Shown here: in pieces, positions 1 through 8,391 of the stretch | Numbering within the stretch: position 1 is the first letter of the stretch | Layout: the number at the start of each line of letters is the position of its first letter | DNA from: Nitrospinaceae bacterium | GTDB taxonomy: Bacteria > Nitrospinota > Nitrospinia > Nitrospinales > Nitrospinaceae | DNA: 64,000 nucleotides | Reading direction: 5' to 3' | Assembly (NCBI GenBank): GCA_028278405.1 | Contig: JANQEK010000021.1 | Span: forward strand, 22,140 to 86,139 | The notes under the pieces: model-generated | The model's input: the letters and a program-made list of their open reading frames with translations, nothing else | Databases searched by the model: none | Told to the model about the DNA's origin: nothing | Program-made: the position numbers and the translations under genes

Positions 1-262
1 GATGCGCCGCATGAAGAAAGTCTGGATCTTCAATAACAACGGACTCCGGAATAACTTCAGGATGGGAAGATCGCTCCAAACGAATCGGACCCTTCGAACC
101 TGTTCTGGATAGTTTCAGTGTGGGATAGTTCCAGGCAATACGGCGACCGTTCGAGAAAACCAGTTCCAGTTGAAGCTTGGTCAGGAAAAGAGTGACCGGG
201 TACTTGTTGGCGCTTTTCCCGTCATAGAAGGTACCCGAGAACTGGGCTTTCGTCGTACTCAT
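1..262 (-). CDS. M48-family metallopeptidase, N-terminal part (runs off the left edge)
   Basis: Only the first 87 codons are present; the gene continues beyond base 1. The translation starts MSTTKAQFSGTFYDGKSA and continues with alternating hydrophobic strands. This resembles the small beta-rich domain (DUF7092 type) found at the N-terminus of bacterial M48 zinc peptidases that carry membrane helices. The HExxH motif would lie outside the window, so the peptidase call rests on this domain and on the neighbour: YjgN/DUF898 proteins are often encoded next to such peptidases. The start is the ATG whose complement is at 260-262, 29 bases after the stop of the YjgN gene, so the two are probably one transcript. 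The Shine-Dalgarno match is weak. Confidence is moderate because no catalytic part is visible. Confidence 0.55.
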   Translation of the reverse strand, partial: MSTTKAQFSGTFYDGKSANKYPVTLFLTKLQLELVFSNGRRIAWNYPTLKLSRTGSKGPIRLERSSHPEVIPESVVIEDPDFLHAAH

Positions 263-291
263 ATTTTATTGAAGGATAGGGTTTCAAAGCA

Positions 292-1734
292 TTAGATACC
301 AATATCGATATCCATGTCAAAACCATCGGCAGCTCCTTCACCCAGAGCGCTGCTTTTTTGAGCTTCCTGAACCACTTTGGATAATTGCATATTGCCGGCT
401 ACAGCCAGGTGGTCCGCCAGAAACCTCCGGGAGCGGACCGTAGCCAAAGGAAGCGCCAGCCCCAAGGTGAAAAAGATGAGTAAAAAGTTTGTGAAGTTAA
501 TCATAAACCATTCTCCGCCGGTGGCATCATAATTGAAAGTACCGCCGGCAAACCGGGTCTTAGACCAATGGTACCGGTCCAAAAAGGCCGAATAATACAT
601 GTATCCAATAATCAGAGGAATCCAGAGCAGAATCATAGCCATCGCAGCATGCTGATCCGATAGGCCTGGGATCAGCAGCGGTAATGAAAATGGAGTCGTC
701 ATGACAACGACATATGACAAAATCATCAGGAGGAACGCCAGCATAATATCTTTACCTTCGCCCTTGTAGTTGAAGGACTGGCTGCCGAAGTAGGATTCAC
801 CTCTCCAGAATTTTTGCGCCTCGACCATAAAATACGGCCAGTAAAATCCCAAGGTGAATATTGTCAATACATATCCCTTGATGTAAATCCACAGGGCTCT
901 TTTACGTTTTCCGCGAAATGAAAACCGGATGCCGCGCCAGGCCGTTCGTGACAGCCGATACCTGAAGGCGCCCACCATGATCACGGGTAACAAAAATACA
1001 ATAATGTACGGCATCAACATTTGCGCCCATATCTGGGCATCCCGACCCCAAATACTGCCGATAGCAAAGATGCCGGCATTGAGCAGACTCAGCATCACGC
1101 CGAAAATCACTGCGCCTTTGAACAGTTCTCCGCCTGTGCCGTGGTAATGAAAGCGATCTCCCGCAAAGGAAGACTGCTCCCACAAATAATTTCGTATTTT
1201 GGTCTTGCCCCAGAAATAATAAATCCCCAAGGTGAAGAAAGTTAAAATCCAGTTGATCAACATGATTTTAAACAATCCCCCACCCGTACCATGAAATCCT
1301 ATGGGCATGTCTTGCGGAGGAGATCCTCCGGGATGGGTCGCTCCTCCATTTCCGGGAGGACGAAACTCGCCGCCGGCTCGAGGGGGTTCGCCTGGCGACC
1401 CGCCAATCACGGAATCTTCACCACCTGAAAGACCCGACCCGAGTTCCTCATTAACAGGTGCCTCTTCCACGGCCACGGCGCCCGCGATCTGATCGACCAC
1501 TGCCTGTTGCCCGGAACGTTCGACCTGAAAACCAATGCCTGTCAGATAGTTTTCAGCAACTGCCGCCTGCTGATCCGAAACTTCCCTTGGAGTGCGCCAT
1601 CCTTCACCGTTGGCGACTTTCTCTAAAATGGCATTGGCTTGCTGAGGCGCCATGCGAAACATCAAGGCCAGTTTCTTCGCCGCAGCTTGCTGATCATGAC
1701 CTGCAAAAGAATTTAGAACAAGAAAACAACCCAT
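292..1734 (-). CDS. YjgN/DUF898 membrane protein with an extra N-terminal domain
   Basis: 480 residues. Residues 1-75 form a small soluble domain, residues 90-145 a Gly/Pro-rich linker, and the rest is a polytopic membrane region. The membrane part shows the DUF898 pattern of repeated units: an FxGTGG-like turn, a hydrophobic helix, and a TLGIYYFWGKTKIRNYLW-type loop, occurring about three times (near residues 147, 195 and 400). Its role is unknown; the family is predicted to be an integral inner-membrane protein. The N-terminal domain is not part of ordinary YjgN and is repeated as a separate protein in the next upstream gene (1794-2126), pointing to domain duplication. The downstream M48 peptidase start suggests a membrane protease pair. 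The DUF898 assignment is from pattern recognition of the repeats. Confidence 0.75.
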   Translation of the reverse strand: MGCFLVLNSFAGHDQQAAAKKLALMFRMAPQQANAILEKVANGEGWRTPREVSDQQAAVAENYLTGIGFQVERSGQQAVVDQIAGAVAVEEAPVNEELGSGLSGGEDSVIGGSPGEPPRAGGEFRPPGNGGATHPGGSPPQDMPIGFHGTGGGLFKIMLINWILTFFTLGIYYFWGKTKIRNYLWEQSSFAGDRFHYHGTGGELFKGAVIFGVMLSLLNAGIFAIGSIWGRDAQIWAQMLMPYIIVFLLPVIMVGAFRYRLSRTAWRGIRFSFRGKRKRALWIYIKGYVLTIFTLGFYWPYFMVEAQKFWRGESYFGSQSFNYKGEGKDIMLAFLLMILSYVVVMTTPFSLPLLIPGLSDQHAAMAMILLWIPLIIGYMYYSAFLDRYHWSKTRFAGGTFNYDATGGEWFMINFTNFLLIFFTLGLALPLATVRSRRFLADHLAVAGNMQLSKVVQEAQKSSALGEGAADGFDMDIDIGI

Positions 1735-1793
1735 ATCTCACTCGTGCTTTTTAAAATGGAAAACCTACTCTGCATTCGTTGTTAAAAGGGAAA

Positions 1794-2126
1794 TCAGTTT
1801 TTTCTTTTGAACAGATTTTTTATCTTGCCAAAGAAACTCGGTTTGCTTTCGGTGAAGTCCTCAGCGGGCATGCCCATATCCATACCGTCATCCGTCATCA
1901 CCGGAATACGTTCTACATCAAACCCCAGGCTTTGCAGATAGGGTTCCGCGATCTGGGACTGCCGGTCGGAAACCTGATGGTCGAACTGCCAGGGATTGCC
2001 GTTGGCCAGGTTATCAACTACCGCATCCGCCTCTTCCGGATCCAGACGAAACACGCGGGCTATTTTTTCCGTCGCGGTCAATTGATCCTCCCCATTCCAG
2101 CTATTGATCATTAAGAAACAGCTCAT
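1794..2126 (-). CDS. Small soluble protein, paralogue of the YjgN-protein N-terminal domain
   Basis: 110 residues without signal peptide or membrane helix. Residues 1-75 align without gaps to the N-terminus of the downstream protein (292-1734). Shared blocks include CFLxxNSxxGxDQ near the start, FRxxPxxA, xxANGxxW, VSDxQ and YLxxxGFxVER. The pattern looks like a helical domain with one long conserved surface. The tail after residue 90 is short and basic (FFGKIKNLFKRKN), possibly a membrane-surface or nucleic-acid contact. I do not recognise the family and assign no function. It lies 59 bases upstream of the YjgN gene on the same strand and is probably cotranscribed. The 200 bases behind it (2127-2326) hold no gene I can see. 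Confidence 0.7.
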   Translation of the reverse strand: MSCFLMINSWNGEDQLTATEKIARVFRLDPEEADAVVDNLANGNPWQFDHQVSDRQSQIAEPYLQSLGFDVERIPVMTDDGMDMGMPAEDFTESKPSFFGKIKNLFKRKN

Positions 2127-2326
2127 GGCGCCTCCTACTTACTTACAAGTAATGTTAATGTGTTTTGTTTAGACAGTATCCCTTATAACTTGCGAAATTT
2201 AAAGGAAAAATTTTAGCCCACAAGTGTCTGTTTTATAAAGAATTCTTAGCTCAAAAATAGCTGTATAACAGGGGTCTTTTTTGCGCAGAAATTATCGGAT
2301 TTTGAGGCGAAGAAAATAAGGAAGAC

Positions 2327-3229
2327 CTAATAAAAATCGTAAGCCGTTTGTTGCTGAGTCCAACCCAGAAAACCGTCTTGGAGGGGATCTCCGGTGAATT
2401 TATCGGCATTCTGGACCCATTTCTCGGGAGTATCCCAATGGTCGCCAAAATGATAAAGATACATTTTCTCCCGAACCTCGCGGGGCAGAGTCATCAGTTC
2501 CTGGTAGGAGGCATGCACTCCCCCTTGAAACAGCTGGCAATCATGGAACATCACTTCCGCTTCCTTGTAGAAGCACTCCGGATATTCCCGGTCAAACATG
2601 GTGTCCCCGGAAATCCATACCCTTCGGTTGATAAACACCCCAGAACACCATTGGGACTCATCTGCATTGAGGGCACTGTCAGGAAAATGCCGGGTCCGCA
2701 TCAGCAGCAACTCAATCGGTCCATATTGAAATACCCAACATTTCAGCCCAAAGGCTTCAATCGGGCTGGGACGTAAAATCTCAAAGAAATCAGTAATTTG
2801 GAGAGATCGACCCTGGTCAACCTCACAGTATTCTGCGCCGCCGGAAAGACTTTTGCTCCACAAAAGGTCCTGGTAATCCCGCAAAATGATCAGCTTGGGC
2901 CGGCGTGGGGTATGGCTGTACCGGTTCATCAGCATGATTTCCTCGAAACCGCCAATATGGTCGGCATGGCTGTGGGTCGGAAGGTAGCAATTCACGTCCT
3001 GGACGCTCAAGCCAATATCGTTCAGCGCCAATGGGCCCTGGGTACCGCAATCGATCAGCACATGGCGGTCCCCCTGAATCACCAGAATGTTGGATTGCCG
3101 CCGCCTCTTGGAAAAGGCAGACCCCACCCCGATAAAAACCACACGCAAATGACCGTCTGTCTTTAAGGAAAGTGATTCCCCCTGCTCACATATTTTGTTA
3201 ACTTCGTACATAGACGAACGGCTGGCCAA
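2327..3229 (-). CDS. Metallo-beta-lactamase-fold hydrolase (RNase Z/PhnP-like)
   Basis: 300 residues. The zinc signature THSHADHIGG is at 85-94, preceded by a strand ending in LIDCG. A later SGDTMFD motif supplies the bridging Asp, and HFGDHW near 265 the last His. This is the layout of the RNase Z/PhnP/lactonase branch of the fold. The substrate cannot be told from sequence; phosphodiester or lactone hydrolysis are both possible, and residues 95-300 lack an obvious RNase Z exosite. The longest reading uses a TTG at 3229; an ATG seven codons in (3211) is an equally good start, and neither has a strong Shine-Dalgarno sequence. It appears monocistronic, with the next gene divergent across 245 bases. 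Confidence 0.75.
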   Translation of the reverse strand: MASRSSMYEVNKICEQGESLSLKTDGHLRVVFIGVGSAFSKRRRQSNILVIQGDRHVLIDCGTQGPLALNDIGLSVQDVNCYLPTHSHADHIGGFEEIMLMNRYSHTPRRPKLIILRDYQDLLWSKSLSGGAEYCEVDQGRSLQITDFFEILRPSPIEAFGLKCWVFQYGPIELLLMRTRHFPDSALNADESQWCSGVFINRRVWISGDTMFDREYPECFYKEAEVMFHDCQLFQGGVHASYQELMTLPREVREKMYLYHFGDHWDTPEKWVQNADKFTGDPLQDGFLGWTQQQTAYDFY

Positions 3230-3474
3230 GAGCTTTCAACGCCTGCTCAGATGATTGAAATGTTTGGATTTGATATCTTTATACAATTAGAAACGATTCC
3301 ATTCAAATACGCTACAAAAAAAATTGTATACTGTAGATTGAAGCTGCAACGGAACCAATGTCTCTTTCAGTTCTTCCCAAAAACCCGGAATAAAACACAT
3401 AATTGGATAACCGGAATCATCTCGGTGACATTGAGCCGGACTCCGACAGGCAACAGAAATTTGGACCTGAAGTC

Positions 3475-4215
3475 ATGATGCAGACTGCTGAACTGGCGAA
3501 AAAAACCAAAGCTGAATTGACCGCGTTGGCTCGACGCAAAAAAATTCCGGTGACGTCCGGAATGCTCAAGGATGACTTGATCAAAGCCATCAAAAAAGGT
3601 CTTCGGAAAATCGAAACACAAAAGAAATCGAAAACGAAAAAATCGACCTCGAAAAAGAAAAGTACGAAAACATCCAAAGCGAAATCCGGACGAAAAACTA
3701 CTCCGAAAAAAACGGCTGTGCGCAAACCCAAAACGGCTCGGTCAACAAAAGCGAAACCCCTTCCAGAGCTGCCCGACCGCTATGGCGATCATCGGCTGGT
3801 GGTGATGGCGCGCGATCCCAACTGGGCCTACGTATACTGGGATCTGAGCCCATCGAAAATCCGCGACCTGTTGAAAAGTGCGGGACAAACCGCCGATACA
3901 GTCCGTTGGATTCTGAGGGTGTATTCCGCCGCACTTCACCCGGTGGAAGACAAAGGGCATTATTTCGATGTGGATGTCGATGTCCAGGGAGGAAACTACT
4001 ACCTCAATCTTTCCCGGCCGGGAGGCCGTTTCATTGTGGAAATTGGAGTGATGGACCCCTCCGGCATGTTCCGGTCGACCGCCCAATCCAATCCGGTAAT
4101 CCTGCCGCTGGACTACCCCGCGGATACCATTGCACCGGAGAGCATCTTCTCGGAAGACATGACTTCGCCAGGCGTTTCCAGCTTCACCAAACCTCCTTTC
4201 TCCCGGCCTCAATGA
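3475..4215 (+). CDS. DUF4912 protein with helical N-terminus and histone H1-like Lys-rich linker
   Basis: 247 residues from the ATG at 3475; an upstream in-frame TTG (3403) is not preferred. Residues 1-45 (AELAKKTKAELTALARRKK then a short helix pair) resemble the SAP/Rho-N type nucleic-acid-binding helix-turn-helix. Residues 45-95 are a Lys/Ser/Thr/Pro tract like a histone H1 tail. From about 100 onward is a DUF4912 domain (RYGDHRLVVMARDPNWAYVYWDLS, then LRVYS and a beta-rich end). DUF4912 genes are known beside glucan branching enzymes. Here one base separates this stop from the GH57 start, so translation is probably coupled. The function is unknown; a carbohydrate-binding role for DUF4912 and nucleic-acid contact by the tail are inference. 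Confidence 0.75.
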   Translation: MMQTAELAKKTKAELTALARRKKIPVTSGMLKDDLIKAIKKGLRKIETQKKSKTKKSTSKKKSTKTSKAKSGRKTTPKKTAVRKPKTARSTKAKPLPELPDRYGDHRLVVMARDPNWAYVYWDLSPSKIRDLLKSAGQTADTVRWILRVYSAALHPVEDKGHYFDVDVDVQGGNYYLNLSRPGGRFIVEIGVMDPSGMFRSTAQSNPVILPLDYPADTIAPESIFSEDMTSPGVSSFTKPPFSRPQ

Positions 4216-4216
4216 T

Positions 4217-5797
4217 ATGACCCAGGGTTATCTATCGCTGGTTTTACATGCTCATTTGCCTTATGTTCGGCACCCGGAGCATGAAAAGTTTTTGGAAGAG
4301 GACTGGCTGTACCAGGCCATCACCGAAACCTACATTCCCTTGATTCAGGTGTTCGACGGACTGGAGCGGGATGGCGTGCCGTTCAAAATCACAATGTCGT
4401 TGACGCCTCCCTTGTTGTCCATGTTAAGCGACGGCCTGCTGCAACGCCGGTATGTCCGGTTTCTGGACCGTTCACTGGAACTTGCAGAAAAAGAAATCAA
4501 ACGTACCGGCGACCATCCGGAGGTTCAACCGCTGGCGCAAATGTATTTTGACAAGCTGAGCCAGGCCCGCGATTTGTTCGTCGACCGTTATCATAAAAAC
4601 CTGACACAAGCCTTCCGCAGTTTTATGGAAGCCGGACACCTCGAGGTCATCACCTGCGGCGCCACGCACGGCTACCTGCCGTTGATGAACCTGATGCCCA
4701 ATGCTGTTCGCGCCCAGATTCAGGTCGCCGTTCAAACGCATGAAAAGTTTCTGGGAGTAAAGCCTTCCGGCATTTGGTTGCCCGAATGCGCTTACCAACC
4801 GGGCATCGAAACATTCCTACAGGAAGCAGGTATCCGTTATTTCTTTCTGGACACACATGGACTGCTGCACGCCCAGCCGCGGCCACAACACGGCGTCTAC
4901 ACGCCCATCCTCTGTCCCAATGGTGTAGCCGCTTTCGGACGCGACGCGGAATCGTCCAAACAGGTATGGAGCTCGAAAGAAGGGTATCCCGGTGATTTCG
5001 ATTATCGCGACTTTTACCGCGACATCGGTTACGATCTCGATCATGACTACATCCGGCCATACATCGCCGCCACCGGCGAACGCAAAATGACCGGTTTCAA
5101 ATACCACCGCATCACCGGCACGACCGACCATAAAGAACTGTATCAACCACAACATGCTCGGAGTAAGGCGGCAGCCCATGCCAGCGACTTTCTGTTCAAC
5201 CGCCAGAGACAAGTCCATCAACTGGCGGAATCAATGGACCGGCCCCCGCTGGTGCTGGCTCCCTACGATGCCGAACTGTTCGGCCACTGGTGGTATGAAG
5301 GACCGGACTGGCTCAACTTTCTGATACGCAAGATCGCGCTGGATCAGGAAGTCGTCGCGTTGACCACTCCCGGCGAATACCTGAAGCGGCACCCGAAGAA
5401 TCCCTGCGCCACTCCCTCCGCCTCCAGCTGGGGCCACAACGGGTACCACGAGCACTGGTTGAGCGGCAAGAACGACTGGATCTACCGCCACCTGCTCAAG
5501 GCGGCCGGGCGAATGGTGGAACTCGCACAAAAATACCCGAAGGCCACCGGACTGCAGAAGCGCGCCCTCAACCAGGCGGCTCGGGAGTTGTTACTGGCGC
5601 AGGCGAGCGACTGGGCGTTTATCATGTACGCCGGGACGATGGTCGACTACGCCGTGAAACGCACCAAGGATCACCTTATCCGCTTTACCCTCCTGTACAA
5701 AACCATCCGCAACGGCAAAATTGATAAAAAGTGGCTGGGCGATATCGAATCCAAGGACAACATTTTTCCTCACATCGATTATCGGGTGTACTTGTAG
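4217..5797 (+). CDS. GH57 1,4-alpha-glucan branching enzyme
   Basis: 526 residues. It matches the GH57/DUF1957 branching-enzyme family, which creates alpha-1,6 branches in glycogen. Visible marks are LVLHAHLPYVRHP at the N-terminus (conserved region 1), WLPECAY near residue 190 with the nucleophile Glu, and PYDAELFGHWWYEGP near 350 with the acid Asp. The length equals that of characterised GH57 branching enzymes, and the C-terminal helical domain (from about 420) is present. It is translated directly after the DUF4912 gene. No other glycogen gene lies nearby. A weak ACCC/GGGT hairpin followed by TTTTT near 5829-5845 could end the transcript but is not convincing. Family confidence is high; branching rather than amylase activity follows from the conserved regions. 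Confidence 0.88.
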   Translation: MTQGYLSLVLHAHLPYVRHPEHEKFLEEDWLYQAITETYIPLIQVFDGLERDGVPFKITMSLTPPLLSMLSDGLLQRRYVRFLDRSLELAEKEIKRTGDHPEVQPLAQMYFDKLSQARDLFVDRYHKNLTQAFRSFMEAGHLEVITCGATHGYLPLMNLMPNAVRAQIQVAVQTHEKFLGVKPSGIWLPECAYQPGIETFLQEAGIRYFFLDTHGLLHAQPRPQHGVYTPILCPNGVAAFGRDAESSKQVWSSKEGYPGDFDYRDFYRDIGYDLDHDYIRPYIAATGERKMTGFKYHRITGTTDHKELYQPQHARSKAAAHASDFLFNRQRQVHQLAESMDRPPLVLAPYDAELFGHWWYEGPDWLNFLIRKIALDQEVVALTTPGEYLKRHPKNPCATPSASSWGHNGYHEHWLSGKNDWIYRHLLKAAGRMVELAQKYPKATGLQKRALNQAARELLLAQASDWAFIMYAGTMVDYAVKRTKDHLIRFTLLYKTIRNGKIDKKWLGDIESKDNIFPHIDYRVYL

Positions 5798-5954
5798 GGA
5801 ACCCCTCAATCGTTGACTGACCCTCCCTGGGTAACCTTTTTATAGGAACACTGAAATTTTATTTCCCCTTTTCCTTAAAAATTTGTAGAATCGGCACATC
5901 ACAATACACAAGCCCGTTGAATGCCAACTCTGCATCAAATAAAAGGAGGGGATC

Positions 5955-7193
5955 ATGGCTCTTTATGCGTTTGATGGAACCTGGAACAGCGATGATGAAA
6001 AGGACAGCAAAGACACCAACGTGATCAGATTCCGCGAATTGTATCAGGGTAAGACCGAATATATCTCCGGGGTGGGAACCCGATTCGGCGTTGTAGGGAG
6101 AATCCTTGGAGGAATTTTTGGCAGTGGCGGAAAAACCCGTATCAAAGAAATGAGCGAGAAATTGGCGGCCAATTGGGAAAACGGGGATGAGGTGGTCGAT
6201 GTCATTGGTTTCAGCCGGGGTGCCGCGTTGGCGGTTCATTTTGCGAATACGATTGGAGAAGACGGCGTCGAGCTTTCCAACGGCAAAACCATAAATCCCA
6301 AAGTTCGTTTTCTCGGTGTCTGGGATATTGTGGGTTCTTTTGGATTGAGTTTTGATACGCCCTTGATCAACTTCCAGGATATCAACCTCGGCTGGGATAT
6401 TAACTACATTGGAAAAAATGTAGACAAATGCAGCCATGCCATGGCTCTGGACGAGCGCCGTGAAACGTTTAACGTGACCCGACTTGACCCCGAAAATAAA
6501 TTCGACAATATTGAGGAGCAATGGTTCCGGGGCGTACACAGTGACATCGGGGGAGGCAACGAAAATCCGAACAGATCAAATATAGCCCTGCAATGGATGA
6601 TCGGGGAAGCAGTCCAGTGCGGCGTCCCGATAGATTTGAGTAAGGCTAAGGAGGAAAAATATAAAAAAATCGATCTGATGGCAAAAATCAGCGAAAACAC
6701 CGATATTCAAATTGATCCCCGGAGAGAAGTAAAGCAAGGAGACAAGATTCATTTCACCGCAGAAGCAAAACACTTGGAAGCGGGTGAACAACATACATTC
6801 ACCATCCTGGCCGAACTCAAGTTCAACTGGTCCGGCGTTCATCTGGAAAAAGGCGCCACCTATAAAATCTCGACTCCTGACAAAGATGAATGGGCGGACG
6901 ACAAAATGGAATGCGGTCCGGGCGGCTGGACTAGTGAACGTTTGCCCTGGCTTCATAAAAAGGTTGTGAAACAATTCGAAGGCAGGCGCCGGCTCCCCGA
7001 GGCCAACTGGTTCGAACTGGTTGGGGCTTATGGAGACGAAGATGATCACCTTTTCAGGTTGGGACAAGCCGAGGGCGGGCAGGAATATAAAGCCACCCGG
7101 AATGGCGAGCTCTACCTTTTTGCCAACGATTTGAATTCCAAGTATGATAATAACCGTGGTGATTTGAAAGTAACCATTACACGGATGGCATAA
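5955..7193 (+). CDS. DUF2235-type alpha/beta hydrolase with C-terminal LecA (PA-IL)-like lectin domain
   Basis: 412 residues behind an AAGGAGG ribosome site. The N-terminus reads LYAFDGTWN, and the nucleophile elbow GFSRGA places Ser at about 87. GVWDIVGS (Asp124) and GVHSDIGGG (His195) complete the triad expected of DUF2235, the Tle-type phospholipase/esterase superfamily. From about 250 the protein changes to a beta sandwich, and its end, ELYLFANDLNSKYDNNRG, follows the Pseudomonas lectin LecA calcium/galactose loop. Asp392, Asn399 and Asn400 match LecA Asp100, Asn107 and Asn108. The protein has no signal peptide, so it is either cytoplasmic or an exported effector. Lipid or glycolipid ester hydrolysis directed by sugar binding is inference. 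No type VI genes are nearby. Confidence 0.75.
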   Translation: MALYAFDGTWNSDDEKDSKDTNVIRFRELYQGKTEYISGVGTRFGVVGRILGGIFGSGGKTRIKEMSEKLAANWENGDEVVDVIGFSRGAALAVHFANTIGEDGVELSNGKTINPKVRFLGVWDIVGSFGLSFDTPLINFQDINLGWDINYIGKNVDKCSHAMALDERRETFNVTRLDPENKFDNIEEQWFRGVHSDIGGGNENPNRSNIALQWMIGEAVQCGVPIDLSKAKEEKYKKIDLMAKISENTDIQIDPRREVKQGDKIHFTAEAKHLEAGEQHTFTILAELKFNWSGVHLEKGATYKISTPDKDEWADDKMECGPGGWTSERLPWLHKKVVKQFEGRRRLPEANWFELVGAYGDEDDHLFRLGQAEGGQEYKATRNGELYLFANDLNSKYDNNRGDLKVTITRMA

Positions 7194-7251
7194 GCATTTC
7201 TGTTAAGATCAGTTTATAGAATTTCATTGCAAATAACCTGCGAGGCTGTTT

Positions 7252-7650
7252 ATGTCGAAAGGAAGTAATTCTACTTTCCATGTTCCTTTTCTATCTTGTT
7301 TGCTTGCAGGAGCGCTCTTGATGGGTGTTGTCATTTCCCCCTCCGTCACCCTGGGAAGTGTGGAGGGTCAAAACCTGCGGTCGTCCACGTTGAGGCAATA
7401 TGATTTTCTTATTGCCCGAGTTAACAATGGAGAACCTTTTGACCCTCCATCACAAACAGTCGTGAATAAAATCGCCGAGAACCTGGAAACGCTTTCTTTC
7501 TACCAAATTGGTTCCATAAAAAAGCGTGAATTTCAACAAGTGGCGGAGAGACTTTACGCTGCAGTAGAAGATTGGGAAAGCGGCCAAATGATCGAAGCGA
7601 GACACCATTTGCTGAAGTCCCGAGCGTTACTGGCCTCGTTTTCATTTTAG
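7252..7650 (+). CDS. Secreted hypothetical protein
   Basis: 132 residues. A typical signal peptide covers about residues 1-36 (hydrophobic run FLSCLLAGALLMGVVISPSV), followed by a mature part of about 95 residues with predicted helices and no cysteine. The start ATG follows GAGG at suitable spacing. The mature chain (RQYDFLIARVNNGEPF, then a Lys/Glu-rich helix pair ending in HHLLKSRALLASF) looks like a small periplasmic helical bundle. I recognise no family. It sits 58 bases after the DUF2235 gene on the same strand and may be cotranscribed. An immunity or partner role for that hydrolase is possible but unsupported. Confidence 0.6.
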   Translation: MSKGSNSTFHVPFLSCLLAGALLMGVVISPSVTLGSVEGQNLRSSTLRQYDFLIARVNNGEPFDPPSQTVVNKIAENLETLSFYQIGSIKKREFQQVAERLYAAVEDWESGQMIEARHHLLKSRALLASFSF

Positions 7651-7707
7651 GCCAATCATATTCCTCATCCCAACCTGATGGAAAAGTCCGGTCCCGCCCT
7701 CGAGTTG

Positions 7708-7725
7708 TAGTTTCGAATCAAAACT
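7708..7725. promoter_or_regulatory. Operator copy 1 upstream of the MarR gene
   Basis: TAGTTTCGAATCAAAACT, an inverted repeat AGTTT-N7-AAACT. It is the reverse orientation of the two copies in front of the cytochrome P460 gene. It ends 15 bases before the regulator ATG and overlaps the place where the promoter of that gene must lie (TTGTAG at 7705-7710, possible -10 near 7726). Negative autoregulation by the MarR protein is the simple reading. The transcript may have almost no leader, as no ribosome site precedes the ATG. Confidence 0.6.
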
Positions 7726-7740
7726 GATAAGCTGCATTTT

Positions 7741-8310
7741 ATGAGCATGCTGGAGATTCATCAATTCTTGGAGAGGCTGGGAAATTTGATCCGGTCCCAA
7801 GCGCGGCGGACGTCGGACGCATTTGATCTGCAGCCAGTGCAGCTGAACGCACTGTACTATCTCTCCATCTGCAACCGTTACTCGGATACCCTCCTGGCTG
7901 TGTCCGAATATTTGGGCCAGACCAAAGGCACCACCTCACAAACCATAAAGCTGCTGGAACAGCGCGAGTTGATTGCAAAAAAACCGGACCCCATCGACGG
8001 TCGGGTAGTCCATCTAAAACTGACCGCTGCTGGAAAAAAAGTGGTCCAACAGTCCTGGCCTTCTCCAGTCCTGAAAGCAGTGGAGGACACCTTTCCGATC
8101 GAACACCAGGACGCTCTTCGCGATCATCTGAAACATCTGCTCCACACTTGCCAAACGGTCAACGAGCAAAAAACCTTCGCAGTCTGTCACAGCTGCCGCC
8201 ACAATGAAAAACGTGCAAAAGGCTATTTCTGCCGGCTGACCCAGGAACCTCTGTCCGCTGAGGATGTGACCCTTATCTGCCGGGAACATGAATTCCCTAA
8301 AAGCGCCTGA
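7741..8310 (+). CDS. MarR-family regulator with cysteine-rich C-terminal tail
   Basis: 189 residues. Residues 1-140 are a MarR fold: N-terminal dimer helix, winged helix-turn-helix about 48-96 (LAVSEYLGQTKGTTSQTIKLL, wing with DPIDGRVVHLKLT) and a C-terminal dimer helix. Ordinary MarR proteins end near 140-150. This one adds 40 residues with Cys149, Cys152, Cys164 and Cys180 plus His150, His154 and His183 (CHSCRHN, YFCRLT, ICREHE). That pattern suits a zinc or iron-sulfur site and could sense redox state, NO or metal. Its likely targets are itself and cytochrome P460, since the same palindrome occurs before both genes. The start is set at 7741; a second ATG at 7747 is possible. The sensing function is inference. 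Confidence 0.88.
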   Translation: MSMLEIHQFLERLGNLIRSQARRTSDAFDLQPVQLNALYYLSICNRYSDTLLAVSEYLGQTKGTTSQTIKLLEQRELIAKKPDPIDGRVVHLKLTAAGKKVVQQSWPSPVLKAVEDTFPIEHQDALRDHLKHLLHTCQTVNEQKTFAVCHSCRHNEKRAKGYFCRLTQEPLSAEDVTLICREHEFPKSA

Positions 8311-8341
8311 TCCGGTCCTTTCCAACCCCGAACCGTTTTAA

Positions 8342-8360
8342 TAGTTTTGTATCGAAACTA
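8342..8360. promoter_or_regulatory. Operator copy 2 upstream of cytochrome P460
   Basis: TAGTTTTGTATCGAAACTA, 19 bases, an AGTTT-N7-AAACT inverted repeat flanked by T and A. It ends directly before the -35 element TTGACC. The distance from its centre to that of copy 3 is 46 bases. It differs from copy 3 only in the middle (GTATC versus GATTC). Confidence 0.75.
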
Positions 8361-8361
8361 G

Positions 8362-8391
8362 TTGACCTGCCCCTGCATTTCCTGATATAGT
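8362..8391 (+). promoter_or_regulatory. Sigma-70-type promoter of the cytochrome P460 gene
   Basis: TTGACC (8362-8367), 18-base spacer, TATAGT (8386-8391). Transcription would begin near 8398, giving a leader of about 30 bases that contains AGGAGG before the ATG at 8429. Operator copy 2 abuts the -35 element and copy 3 covers the -10 element, the usual geometry for repression. Confidence 0.65.

Noticed and set aside
5829..5845. Terminator after the GH57 gene
   Set aside because: Only a four-base-pair ACCC/GGGT stem precedes the T-run; too weak to call.
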